A stretch of DNA of 64,000 bases from Bryum argenteum (Eukaryota > Streptophyta > Bryopsida > Bryales > Bryaceae), in contig CM073322.1 in assembly GCA_037043015.1 (NCBI GenBank), forward strand, positions 12,845,601-12,909,600, in the 5' to 3' direction. The position numbers were made by a program, and so were the translations under genes. Below, piece by piece: positions 9,564 to 20,555 of this stretch. The notes beneath the pieces are model-generated. The model saw only the letters and a list, made by a program, of their open reading frames with translations. It was not told the DNA's origin and did no database searches. Positions within the stretch are counted from its first letter, which is position 1. Each line of letters starts with the position of its first letter.

Positions 9564-12500
9564 TATTTTCTTTTATTTTTTTTTTAAAAAAAATTCTCTG
9601 GACGGCGTGGGCGTCCGAAGCCGCCTTGGTGGGGAGCTAAGGATGGCGGCCACTCCTCTTAACCCTAACCCTATTCTAATTTATTCCAACAACCATTTTG
9701 AATTTCTTAACAACTCCCTCTCTAAAGTTTTTCAAGATCCAGATTACACTATTTGGGGTTCCCGCCCAAATAAGATTCTCCTTGCTTTGAGCATTACGAT
9801 CTCACTAATGGAAAAGAATCAACGGTTGAAATTTTACAAGTGACTAAAAACTCAAGTGAACTTTAAGATCCTACGGTTGGATCTTCTAAACATTGTTTCA
9901 AATGAGGCTTTATAAGCATGGAGAATTTAGGCAATTTTGCATCAAGGATATCTAGGGATTAAGATCTCTTTATTTTATCTATAAATTATAACCATACTTA
10001 AGTTACTTTTGCAAATTGATTGATGATTCATTTGATCTTATTATCATGGTCCGGAAGATGTTACTTACTTTGTACTACTTATGGCATGTTGATGTTTAAC
10101 AACTTAAAAGAGAAAATAGGATGATGTTCATGTGTTTTTTAGTTTAAATTACGTATTTTTCTTCAATTCCCAAATTGCAAACTTTAGGAGCAAGCCTAAT
10201 GTCTTAATTCACTGTGAAGGGCACTTGGTATTTTGGGGGTGTAAGTTCTTAGTGTCATTTGCCAAAAACACATAGCATCATAAGGGTCAAATAAGATTAA
10301 ATAAAAAATCTTTACTTGAGGATAAGAAAACACTTCCACAAAGATTATTTTTATTCAATACAAATTTTATTGCCATATAAATCAAATGGGGTCAATATCA
10401 CCTAATCACATCTTAAAATAATATATCATTGTATATTTGATCATGTAGTATTATGAATTGCTATAATAAGATATTGAAGATACATCACTTTCTACAAAAA
10501 TAAAAATAACATACGCCATAAACGTGGACATGACTCATATTTATTCGTGAGTTATGAACATCTACCAAGATCAATTAAATGAAAAATCTACATTTACACA
10601 TTACCACTACGTAACTTGTTAAATGTTTAGGAGAGTCTTATAGAAATATAATCTTCATACTCGCACATACACTTGAAAGACAAAAATTAGCACATAATAC
10701 TTTGTAGTATTGTTCTTCTAAATTTGGGTTGCATAAAATTGTATTGTAAGTTTTATGTTATATGTCTTTTTCCTTCACATATTTATATACTTATATGATG
10801 CTAATAGCCTTTCAATATAGTACATGATTGGATATTCACTCTAACGCTCAACTACTAAAGGCCCAATCAACCATTTTGTACTCTATTCTAAGTTTTGACA
10901 AGATGTATCTGATTTAAAAAGGATTCTTGTTGGACTTATTTTTTACCTCCGAGATGTAAGATGGGTTGAAAACCTCATCTACATTACAAAACCTAGTTTG
11001 GAATCATGAATTTTTCACACCAACCCCTTTAATCACAAACATGACAAGGTTTGCTTAATATTGAATAACTTATTATAAAAGGAGACTAATAGTATCTTCA
11101 TAGATAAGTATTGGCCTTTATCATGTAAGATAAAACTTAAGAAAACCATACAAATAAATAAGTACTAAGAATAGAAATGAGAATTTTATTTTGCTATTGA
11201 AAGTTTAGGTGTCTTTAATCTATTACAAGAGAATTATTAATTGCTATGAGGATTTCAACTACAACAATTTAATCTAAGAATTAAGGTTTTTATATTGTTT
11301 TTGGGAAGAAAGTTTACAAGAGTTAGAAAACTCACATTTCTTAACACATTTATTTTTCCTTCAAACCCCCCCCCCCCTAGCCTTTAGGGGGTAAATAAAC
11401 AACCACCCATTTGGATTCAAATAAAATTTGCTTAGATACTTAGATCCGTAAATGGTTAGTAACTATAATATTTTTCATTATCATAAGTCAATGTGAATAT
11501 ATTACAAATTCTATCAAAGCATGACATTGTACCCCTAAAGAATTCCAAGTGATTTATGGATAGTTAAGATTCATATGAACAATGAGGGGTTATTTATAAT
11601 AAGTTCTATTTTTCATGTGTGTTCAAGCCCATAAGATCTTTTGAGTAAAACATTCCCTTCAATGAAAAGAAGATCTTCCCGACATTCCCCTGACAAAATC
11701 GGCATGTGGATTAATGCCCTGATTTAGATTGTAGGTACAATGTCAGGTACCTAAAAATAGACAATTCTTAAATGCAAGCAAGAGGAGGAAGAAGAAGGGA
11801 GAAGTGGAGAGATGGGGGAGTGTTGGTGAGTGAGAGAGGAAGAGAGGAGCGCAAGACACCGACCGGTCGCTCGGTCGCTCGGTCGGTCGATCGGTCGACA
11901 ACGGTCGGTCGGTCGATCGGACGCGGTCGCTGGCCGACCGATCGGTCGGAGGGCGCGATCGGAATTCAAGGAAACAAAAAATAAAAAATAAATAAAAATA
12001 AAAATAAAATAAAAAAATAAAAAACTGTGGCTTATGGCATGAGCGACCGATCGACGGAAGGACCGACCGATCGACCTACCAAGCAACCGACCGATCGACC
12101 TACCGAGCAACCGACCGAGCGACCGACCGATGTCGACCGATCGACCGACCGATGGACCAAGCGACCGGTCGGTGTCTTGCGCTCTTCTCTTCCTCTCTCA
12201 CTCACCAACACTCCCCCATCTCTCCACTTCTCCCTTCTTCTTCCTCCTCTTGCTTGCATTTAAGAATTGTCTATTTTTAGGTACCTGACATTGTACCTAC
12301 AACCTAAATCAGGGCATTAATCCACATGCCGATTTTGTCAGGGGAATGTCGGGAAGATCTTCTTTTCATTGAAGGGAATGTTTTACTCAAAAGATCTTAT
12401 GGGCTTGAACACACATGAAAAATAGAACTTATTATAAATAACCCCTCGTTGTTCATATGAATCTTAACTATCCATAAATCACTTGGAATTCTTTAGGGGT

Positions 12501-12978
12501 ACAATGTCATGCTTTGATAGAATTTGCAATATATTCACATTGACTTATGATAATGAAAAATATTATAGTTACTAACCATTTACGGATCTAAGTATCTAAG
12601 CAAATTTTATTTGAATCCAAATGGGTGGTTGTTTATTTACCCCCTAAAGGCTAGGGGGGGGGGGGGGTTTGAAGGAAAAATAAATGTGTTAAGAAATGTG
12701 AGTTTTCTAACTCTTGTAAACTTTCTTCCCAAAAACAATATAAAAACCTTAATTCTTAGATTAAATTGTTGTAGTTGAAATCCTCATAGCAATTAATAAT
12801 TCTCTTGTAATAGATTAAAGACACCTAAACTTTCAATAGCAAAATAAAATTCTCATTTCTATTCTTAGTACTTATTTATTTGTATGGTTTTCTTAAGTTT
12901 TATCTTACATGATAAAGGCCAATACTTATCTATGAAGATACTATTAGTCTCCTTTTATAATAAGTTATTCAATATTAA

Positions 12979-13948
12979 CCCCTAAACGTCCCTAGTGTCG
13001 AAAAGCGACATTTTGGATGAAGGGCAGAAACTTTGAAGAGCCATAACTTCTTCATCCAAACTCCGTTTTTGACGAAATCACTTGTGTTAGGTCACAAATC
13101 AAGTCTAGTTTATGTGGTGAAAATTGCAAACTCATAAAATAAAGTATGAATAAATGGCATGGATTTTAGTGAAGGCAGCTTTTGTTTTTGGGTTTTCAAA
13201 CATTTCGCATGTTTTACCATTGCAAGCCAATTATGTGAAATCTAAAATACTTTTTCATGAATTTTTTTTCATAGGTTTGATATTTAGATGCATCCCAACA
13301 ACTTTGTAGTTGGAAGTTTTTTGATTTAGATAACTTTGGTATTGGCTTTGCAATGATGTTTCTACGATGAAAAAAGTGAAAAAATGGATGATTTTTGAAG
13401 AGCTAGATCTCCTTCATCCACCGTTAGATTTGACTTTATTTTTTGGGATGGATTCCAATTATAGTCTATTTTTAGTGGTAGAAACCTTGACCCAATCGAG
13501 AATATATTGAAGAAAAGGCATGGATTTGAGTGTGAGGGGTCTAGTTTTGGACTAATTTTCCTTTGTAAAATTTTTGGCAGTTTCACGACTACAAGGCTAC
13601 TATTTGAGCCAAGATTTTTTTTTGATGAATTTTTTTGGTACAAGAGTGTCTTTGAGATGAAGATGAACAACTCTCTAGTTGCTGATTTTTTGATTGCAAA
13701 TTTCATGTTGGTAGTATTTTCACTTCAAAGTGAAAATGATGGTATTTTGTAGCCTGTTTTGCGCACTAATATGTTATGATCTCGCAATCTATGAGGTCCC
13801 ATAAGTCAAGTTTTGGTCCACATGATCTACTACAAGTCTATTACAAGTTTGTACGGTTGAGATCTGAATAGCTTATATTAATTTTCATCTATATCACCTT
13901 CTTTGAAAATGAGTTTTTGGCTAAAAATACCCCAAGGACGTTTAGGGG
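12979..13948. mobile_element. 970-bp TTAA-flanked (piggyBac-like) non-autonomous element
   Basis: The ends read CCCCTAAACGTCC inward on both sides (13-bp inverted repeat) and are flanked by TTAA (12975-12978 and 13949-13952). The homologous position in hAT copy 2 (about 28393) has an uninterrupted site with one TTAA, so this is an insertion with TTAA duplication. TTAA duplication and a CCC start are hallmarks of the piggyBac superfamily. Inside, two diverged blocks of about 350 bp (from about 13025 and 13390) share words such as 'ggcatggattt' and 'agttg' in the same order, suggesting an internal tandem duplication. There is no transposase; the 114- and 81-codon ORFs on opposite strands look fortuitous. 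Confidence 0.8.
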
Positions 13949-14700
13949 TTAAGCAAACCTTGTCATGTTTGTGATTAAAGGGGTTGGTGTGAAAAATTCA
14001 TGATTCCAAACTAGGTAGTACATACCATAAATAGTACGAAGTAGGTAATATCTTCCGGACCATGATAATAAGATTAAATGAATCATCAATCAATTCACAA
14101 AAGTAACTTAAGTATGGTTAAATTTTAGATAAAATAAAGAGATTTAATCCCTAGATATCCTTGATGCAAAATTGCCTAAATCATTCATGCTTGTAAAGCC
14201 TCATTTGAAGCAATGTTTAGAAAGATCCAACCTTAGGATCTTAAAGTTAACTTGAATTTTTAGTGACTTGTAAAATTTAAACCGTCGATTCTTTTCCATT
14301 AGTGAGATCGTAATGCTCAAAGCAAGGAGAATCTTATTTGAGCGGGAACCCCAAATAGTGTAATTTGGGTCTTGAAAAACTTTAGGGGGGTGGGGGGGAG
14401 TTCTGAAGAAATTCAAAATGGTTGTTGAAATAAATTAGAATAGGGTTAGGGTTAAGAGGAGTGGCCGCCATCCTTAGCTCCCCACCTAGGCGGCTTCGGA
14501 CGCCCAGGACACCGCAAAAAAAAAAAAAAAGAATCCAAATTTAGAATCCGGTCGCTCCGTCCGATCGGTCGGCCCGACCGACCGGACGGAGCGACCGGAT
14601 TCTAAATTTTGATTTTTTTATTATTTTTTTTTTTAAAAAATCTATTTTCTCTGGTCGGGACGACCGCCAACCGATCAGACGGCCTCGCCATCAGCCATCA

Positions 14701-14734
<34 letters not shown>

Positions 14735-14816
14735 CGGTCGGGTCGACGACCGACCGACCGATCAGACGGCCATCGCTTTCTCTACCGTCGCCCCGGTTGG
14801 GCCGGTCGGCGGGCTG

Positions 14817-14943
14817 GCCGCCGGGCCAAAGACCGGTCGCCGGGGCCAAAGACCGGTCGCCCGGGCCAAAGACCGGTCGCCCCGCCCAAAGACCGGTCGC
14901 CCCGCCCGAAGACCGGTCGCCCGGGCCGAAGATCGGTCGCCCC
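14817..14943. repeat. 21-bp subterminal repeat, six copies, in hAT copy 1
   Basis: The word 'aaagaccggtcgcc' or 'gaagaccggtcgcc' recurs every 20-21 bp six times near the right end. The equivalent end of copy 2 (about 27542-27625) has only about three, degraded. In hAT elements clustered subterminal motifs bind transposase; that role is inferred here. Confidence 0.7.
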
Positions 14944-15049
14944 TTTTACCTTAGGTAAATAGTCCAAAATCTCTAAGTCACGGACGCTCCCATAACCCCC
15001 TGCGAACGTCCACCGGACGTCCGGACGTCCGGACGCTGTGACATCCCTG

Positions 15050-15600
15050 ATTCGATCAACAACTCACAGGTACACGACCAAGATAACATATTACATGGAA
15101 CACCCAGACTTGCGGTACCGCAGGTCAAGCTGGTTTGCGCTGCAGCCTCCCCGAAGCACACCTCGGACGCTACAAACAGCTCTTTAGAGCACGAACAGAG
15201 GGGCTCGATCCAAGCTGGATTCGACCAACAACCTACAGGTACAACTACGAGAATGACACAAAATTCATACACCCCAGACTTGCTGTATCGGATGTCAACC
15301 TCCATGGCGCTCAGCCTCCCCGAAGTACTCCGCCGACGCCACAAACAGCTCTTCGGAGCATGCAAACAGGGGATCGTTCCAACTAGATTTGATCAACAAC
15401 CCATAGGTACCACGACCAAGATAACAAAATTCAACCACCCCTGACTTGCAGTACTGCAGGTCAACCTGACTGTGTGGCGCTGCAGCCTCTCCGACGTACT
15501 CCTCCGAACATGCAAACAGTCCTCAAGAGCACGCAAGCAGGGCTTCGACCCAAGCAAGCAATCCGCTGATTCGACAAATATGAATTTGACGAAATCACGA
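15050..15600. repeat. Satellite array, right block
   Basis: The block resumes the monomer interrupted by the hAT (after the duplicated ATTCGATC) and continues with anchors at about 15123, 15292 and 15456. The last two monomers are more diverged, as expected at an array edge. The array fades out near 15600, about 100 bp before the exon at 15702. Confidence 0.8.
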
Positions 15601-15701
15601 CCAAGATCTTAACCACCACAGCGTACAAGAAATTCCTTTATTGTTTTTGCGAAGCAGAACAACGGCTTAGATTCATTTGGTGATCAATTAAGAGCCCTGA
15701 C

Positions 15702-17861
15702 CTTGAAGTTTCTTGAATAGTACGCCTCCAATTCTGCGCGTGTCTTGATTTTCTCTCCAGGAGTGTATTGGTGTGCTCTGTAAAAATCAGCAAACAAACT
15801 CAAATCTGAATCTGAACTCACATTCTCTAAAGTCGTGTCGACGTTCTGATCTCCATTGACCATAGCCACCACTTCTTCCTCTACGTTCGCCATATCTTCT
15901 TCGTCTTCTGAAAACGCTGCTCCTTCCTACACGTCGAAAAGAAAACTTCGGAATTTTACGTACTTCAAGTATAAGACAATCCTAAGCTCTGGAGCATCGA
16001 CATTCACCATACTATTTTGATGCAAACAACTATTACTCGGCCTCTCGTAAGTGCGGCGTACTAAAAACACGCAAAATTACAGACTGCAAAGCTTCCAATC
16101 AAAGCCCCGGCGGCAGAGAGCATCTTAGGGTTCTATATCGAGCTGACCGCCCTCGCCTTCCGCTGGCGTCATCGGCGCCATCTTCGTTACAGCGCGCTGA
16201 CATTATTATCAGCGGGATCTACCTGACTGCGCAGCCATTCTTACTGCTCTGCGATTCTCGAAGGAGGGATCACGAGGCTGCCTGGTCAGCCCTGCATGAT
16301 ATCGACAAATTCACATTCTCTCAACCCTCCCTAAACCACGGCTACCATCGGGCATCGGCGAGTTCGAGGGTGCAATGACTGGGCTGCAGTTGAGGTCCGC
16401 GCCGACTACAAAATCTGTACATCCTACCAGGGTATAGCGGGGCCGGGCATCAAGGGGATACCGGGGATCGGGCCTCGTCCGGGAATCATCTGCTCTTAAG
16501 CGCGACGGGACCATAGCGGAGCGAGGGTTTTGAGCTCGGGCATCGGGCTGCCTCAGATAAATCATAGATCTCCCATCCGTTTCTAAGAACGGGGCTCTCC
16601 ATCTGTCGTTGAGGACCGGGCTCTCCATTAAGAAACGGCCCAACTATTATTATGTTCGGTTTCGATAATTTCTCCAACATTACGTACTGTACTTATTAAC
16701 TCCGTACTTAGTCATTGCAATCGATACTAAATCATATAAATGACAGCCGAACAGACGTATACTTCATGATAGTTAACATTTTTCTTCTGGAAATACTACT
16801 GAAACGATTCGACATTTGAGTCCACTAAAAACATATCTATTCTATAGAGGAAAATGCTAAAATATGCCCATACTCCTTTTATTCTCTCAAGAAAAACGAC
16901 ATGTCATTAACCTCCTCAATGGAGAAAAACCGTTTTCACATTCACATGGGAATCATGTGTCACTCGAAAATATTTCACCATGGAACCCTTTCATTCACAC
17001 AGAACATAGAACAAACTTTGCACTATAAACTCACTACATAATCTAATCTTTATTCTTCCGTCCAATAAATATCATAAATCAATATGATGTCAAAACTCAA
17101 AACCTAAATCGAATTGAAGAATGAACTCTTGTTGATTGAATACTTAACCAACCCTAGGTCCTCCCAGTATTCCACGAAGTAGGGTTTCTCATGTACCTCC
17201 TCTAATTCTTCAGCAGCCGTCTCAAATCCGTCTGCAGTATCATTCTGTGTTTCCTGATAAGAAGATGATTCTGCTCTCTGGCCGACATCAGTCACTTTTT
17301 TCTCCTCAAACATCACTGCTTCATCTCCTGATCCATCGTCTTCCTCTTTCAATCCTTTGCTACTCTGAAGTCAACACAAGAAGTCAACACAATCCATAGA
17401 CGTATTCGGGAATAGTTTGACGTTATCAACATATTTGAAACAACATTTGATTATCAACATATTTGAAACATACACTACTTCATTACCTCATTTGTAGAGT
17501 CCACACCTCCATCGTCATCCCCATCCACGCAAACAATCTCGCTAGACGTCCTGAAGTGCCTTCTACGCCCTTCGTCCTCATCTTCTTCAGCTTCGTCCGT
17601 CCCGACACTCTCCAGGACACTGTCGAGGTTGAGCTATCACATCTTGATATTCCGCCTGATTGGCGGTAGTACATCATCGTCGATCAAGATATCGTACCCC
17701 TCTGGCTCCCGATCATCACCGCTAGAACATCTTCCATCGCGCTTCCTTAAAGCACTACGCCTCTGTGCTTTAGAATTCGTGAACTTCGTACCACCTCTCC
17801 GCTTCTTCTTCCTCTGACCTATTTCCTTTCCTCTCTCACTATCGCTAGCGGTTTCGTCCAT
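15702..17861 (-). pseudogene. Three-exon acidic nuclear-type protein, unidentified, with tandem nonsense codons
   Basis: Three minus-strand blocks join in phase 0 with GT-AG borders: exon 1 17861-17487 (ATG, donor GAG|GTAATG), exon 2 17364-17149 (acceptor TTCAG|AGT, donor TTG|GTTAAG), exon 3 15926-15702 (acceptor TGTAG|GAA, donor AAG|GTCAGG, or running to the stop at 15684). The product is very acidic (EEDEDEG, DGDDDGG, SSDSDLSLF) with a basic GQRKKKRRGG patch near residue 20, so nuclear location is likely. Exon 1 carries two adjacent stops, TGA TAG (17639-17634), both explainable from CGA CAG. No family recognised. Further 3' exons, if any, would lie in or beyond the satellite. The 1.2-kb second intron contains a GC-rich block. 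Confidence 0.5.
16100..16650. other. GC-rich block inside the second intron of the 15702-17861 pseudogene
   Basis: Base composition rises sharply compared with the AT-rich DNA on either side and CpG is frequent. Minus-strand ORFs of 110 and 64 codons overlap here in different frames and repeat the words 'gggctctccat' and 'gagaacgg'-like text, without any recognisable domain. It may be a small foreign insertion; I see no terminal repeats. Confidence 0.3.
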
Positions 17862-17899
17862 GCTGCTTGCAATAAGATAACTTATCACACGTTCCACCT

Positions 17900-18340
17900 A
17901 ACGAGTCCAAGTGTTCCCACAGCAATTGAAGAGGTCGAACTATGAGATTCAAATCCAATATATAAGTTCCTCCATTCGGCTACAAAACCCTAATCAACCA
18001 ACGCGTATTCCCTAACATCCCGCTATGACCGTGTCTGACAATCCAAAATAAGCTAACTTTTGAACGCATCTATTATCCAACTATATCTCTGACAATGACT
18101 GCCGCCGTCACTTTACCTTCTGCACTAACTTATTTTGTTGACGGATCTAATATTTTGAATCATAACTACTTAATACATTTATGTCAGTCTAGATAATTTA
18201 AGAATTATAAGTAATGTACTTTCGAATCATCATGCTCACGACTAAGAGTATCGGGTATCTGTATGTTTTATTATAAGAAATCACGTACAAGTGTTCAATA
18301 CGTATGCAAACGCCCTACACTAATTTCTCTTATTTGAACA
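17900..18340. other. Upstream AT-rich spacer
   Basis: There is no ORF or recognisable repeat. It lies upstream of exon 1 of the minus-strand pseudogene and so could contain its promoter; no distinct TATA element was picked out. Confidence 0.3.
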
Positions 18341-19241
18341 TTGGAATCGCACTTCAGACTCTCTTTCTCCGCCCACTTGTTGATGCTGGCTTCCTCGCCT
18401 ACGTCTATCATGGCATCCTCCGCTCCTTTGCTTCCCGCTCCGGACGTCATTGCCATTAGGTCTGAAGACTTAAGTCCCCCCATCTGCATTCCTCCTGGGG
18501 TGGATGGGTTGGCAGAAGTCACTCCGTCTTGGCTAGCCATTCGTTTCGGGTTTGATGAGTCCTCTCTCTGGTTAGAGAAACATGTCTTGGATTCCAGAGG
18601 AGGGGGGAGGCAGATTCGATGAAAATCAAGTTATAGATCCAAACACTAATCTTGTTGAGTATTCTGTTCTTGTTGATCCAATCGCCCTTGACAGTAGCTC
18701 TAAAATCTATAAGCTACGGCCTGGAGTCCTGGACAGTATCGACTGTTCGGCTTGACGGAGTCCGTCATGAACGCCTCCACCGTCCTCCTCACTCCTCATA
18801 ATTCTTCTACCATCTCCACTGTCCTTCCAGTTCTTGCTTGTGTCAAGGTCGAACCCGGCCTCGAAGTCCGAATTGATATTTCTGATTCATCCGATGATGA
18901 AAGAAAATTGTTCATCCAGTCCCGTCGACTTTCATCGAATCTGCCTCCCCCCTCCTCTGGTTCTGAACACAGTCTGAGAACCACCCCCTCTTCTCTTCCC
19001 GCGTCCGAAGTCTTAAAACCCAAAAAACATTCTTTCCTCGCTCCGAAGACTAGGTAGTATGTCCCCCAACAAAACTATACTCAAAAAAATAGATTTCCAT
19101 TCCATTCGTACTCACAGCGTCTCTTTCCTGCCTCCTACTTTCAATGGTGATGTCCTCTAAATTCTCCCTCCTGTTCTACCAACTACTGCTGTCAAGGTAG
19201 CGAAATCAATGGAAGGGATGGACAAAAGATACGACGCTCAT
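18341..19241 (+). pseudogene. Unidentified plus-strand coding remnant, cut off by the chromovirus LTR
   Basis: Coding character runs through three frames: an ORF from 18341 to 18622 (LWLEKHVLDSRGGG), a shift at the G-run near 18603 into GGRFDENQVIDPNTNLVEY, a shift near 18750 into the ORF to 19057 with RIDISDSSDDERK and a Ser/Pro-rich tail, and a further frame from 19061 (MSPNKTILKKID) that has one TAA at about 19156 and stays open to MEGMDKRYDAH at 19241. There it stops abruptly at the broken LTR. The minus strand of 18295-18540 (MASQDGVTSANPSTPGG) is an alternative for the first part. Composition recalls ORF1 regions of plant LINEs, but no diagnostic motif is seen. Confidence 0.35.
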
Positions 19242-19694
19242 AGTCTCGAAGTCCCGATGCTTTGGAGAGCCATATCTCCCAAAGCATTGCTTTGCTCCTC
19301 ACAAGCCTTAGCATTTTGGAAAGCTCTTGTCCAGAGCTTTCCAAAGACATGCAACATGCCGCCATCCAAGAAGGGCGACATTTTGAGTCTCAAAAGGTAA
19401 CACTCCCAAGTCCCGGAGTGTCCCGGAACGCGCTCCAACTTTGGAGAGCCATATCTCATGACTCACAACTCCAAATTGCGCGTTCTTTGGACCTATGGGT
19501 GTGTGCTTGAACAAGGTTTCCAACCATGTAAAGCACACCACCAAGTTCGTCCCGAGCACGACGCCATTGCGTGCTGTTTGCTCGGGACTCTCTTTGGTCT
19601 CCTCACCTTGTCTCTTGCCAAGCCTGGGACGTCACTCCCGGGGTCCTCTTGGCTCACCACGGTGTTCGGACATCCTTTTGAAAGGGATGTGACA
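19242..19694 (-). mobile_element. Truncated 3' LTR of the chromovirus (453 of 1075 bp)
   Basis: It is identical to 25797-26249 except for two positions (about 19391 and 19658), each a CG in the right copy and CA in the left. Read on the minus strand it starts TGTCACATCCC at 19694 directly after the polypurine tract and breaks off at 19242, losing about 620 bp including the end that should carry the target-site duplication. Confidence 0.9.
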
Positions 19695-19709
19695 CTCACC
19701 CCCACCAAA
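19695..19709 (-). other. Polypurine tract of the chromovirus
   Basis: The minus strand reads TTTGGTGGGGGTGAG immediately before the TGTCAC of the 3' LTR, the expected plus-strand primer site. Confidence 0.75.
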
Positions 19710-20555
19710 CAGCGTCGATGCCCTCATCGACAATCTCTCTTGTCGGCAGTACCAAGTTCTTGAGGTAGCCTCCTCATTGGCACTTGCATTGCGTTCCAGG
19801 GTAGCTAGCCCCGCAATGCTCTAAGCATCCTTCCACTTAGAAATTGGCTAAGTCCTCAAAGGTGACATTAGATAGGTCTACGGTCCTTGGCACCTTAGAG
19901 TTTGCCTTCAAAGGACCTACAAAATCTAGACCTATCTACTTTGAGACTTACTTGGAATGCCCCCAATGGCCCCAAGTTAGGCTCAACTAGCCTATCATAC
20001 TCACATGACTTAGGAATAAATTCAAGGCTAACCAATACTTTCTTGGTTGCAACACCAAGCCCTCTTTTAAGCACTTAGGCTCTCAAGTGGTGAACTTTGC
20101 TCGCCTAGGGATAATGCTAAGTCCCGCCCGACCTAGCCTTTGCTTCACCCTACCGAGACATGGATGGCCAACCCATGCGTTGACAATGGTCAACCCGCAA
20201 AGGGCACTTTTATGAGCCCGTGCCACTATCTTGCTCCCGCTCGAGCAAGTCCTAAGCTTGAGAGTCATGGGGATTCACCCACTCACAACTCCCAAGCCAA
20301 GGTCCCTGTTTTGCAGCATTCCAAGTATTGGCTTCGCGTATCCTTCAACCTCTTCTAACCAACCTAGCAATCCAACATGAGACTAGGACACATCTCACAT
20401 TCAACATGCAATCACGGAAACTTGCCATTCAATTTGCAACTTTATTGTCAACCAAGTATTACAACATGTGCAATTTGCACCAAATACTGGACAAAACTTA
20501 GGCCAAGTCTACACAAGTGTGGTGATTCACCCCACTTCAAAGGTTGATGTCCTCA
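19710..20555 (-). other. Chromovirus 3' untranslated region
   Basis: About 850 bp between the pol stop codon (20556) and the polypurine tract. It has no ORF with recognisable content; small ORFs on both strands are unconvincing. Confidence 0.6.

Larger units (their letters stand above)
9102..15049. mobile_element. Non-autonomous hAT-type transposon with kilobase inverted arms, copy 1 (5948 bp)
   Basis: The ends read CAGGGATGTCA inward on both sides (11-bp terminal inverted repeat, hAT-like), and the element is flanked by an 8-bp target duplication ATTCGATC (9094-9101 and 15050-15057). Both are hAT hallmarks. There is no transposase ORF. Subterminal DNA is packed with GGTCG/CGACC and GGACGTCC words. 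The interior is a giant imperfect palindrome: about 9420-11915 and 12120-14613 are reverse complements, apart from about 900 bp (roughly 10088-10987) missing from the right arm and a 970-bp insertion in it. It sits inside one satellite monomer. A second copy lies at 27447-32320 in the opposite orientation. Confidence 0.9.

Noticed and set aside
9658-9676. AACCCTAACCC words in the hAT arms (also near 14445, 27890 and 31690) as interstitial telomere repeats
   Set aside because: Only about two units each, plant telomeres are usually TTTAGGG-type, and the word is simply part of the repeated arm sequence.
11368-11378. Poly(C)/poly(G) runs near 11368 and 12653 as separate features
   Set aside because: They are equivalent positions in the two inverted arms and differ only by homopolymer length.
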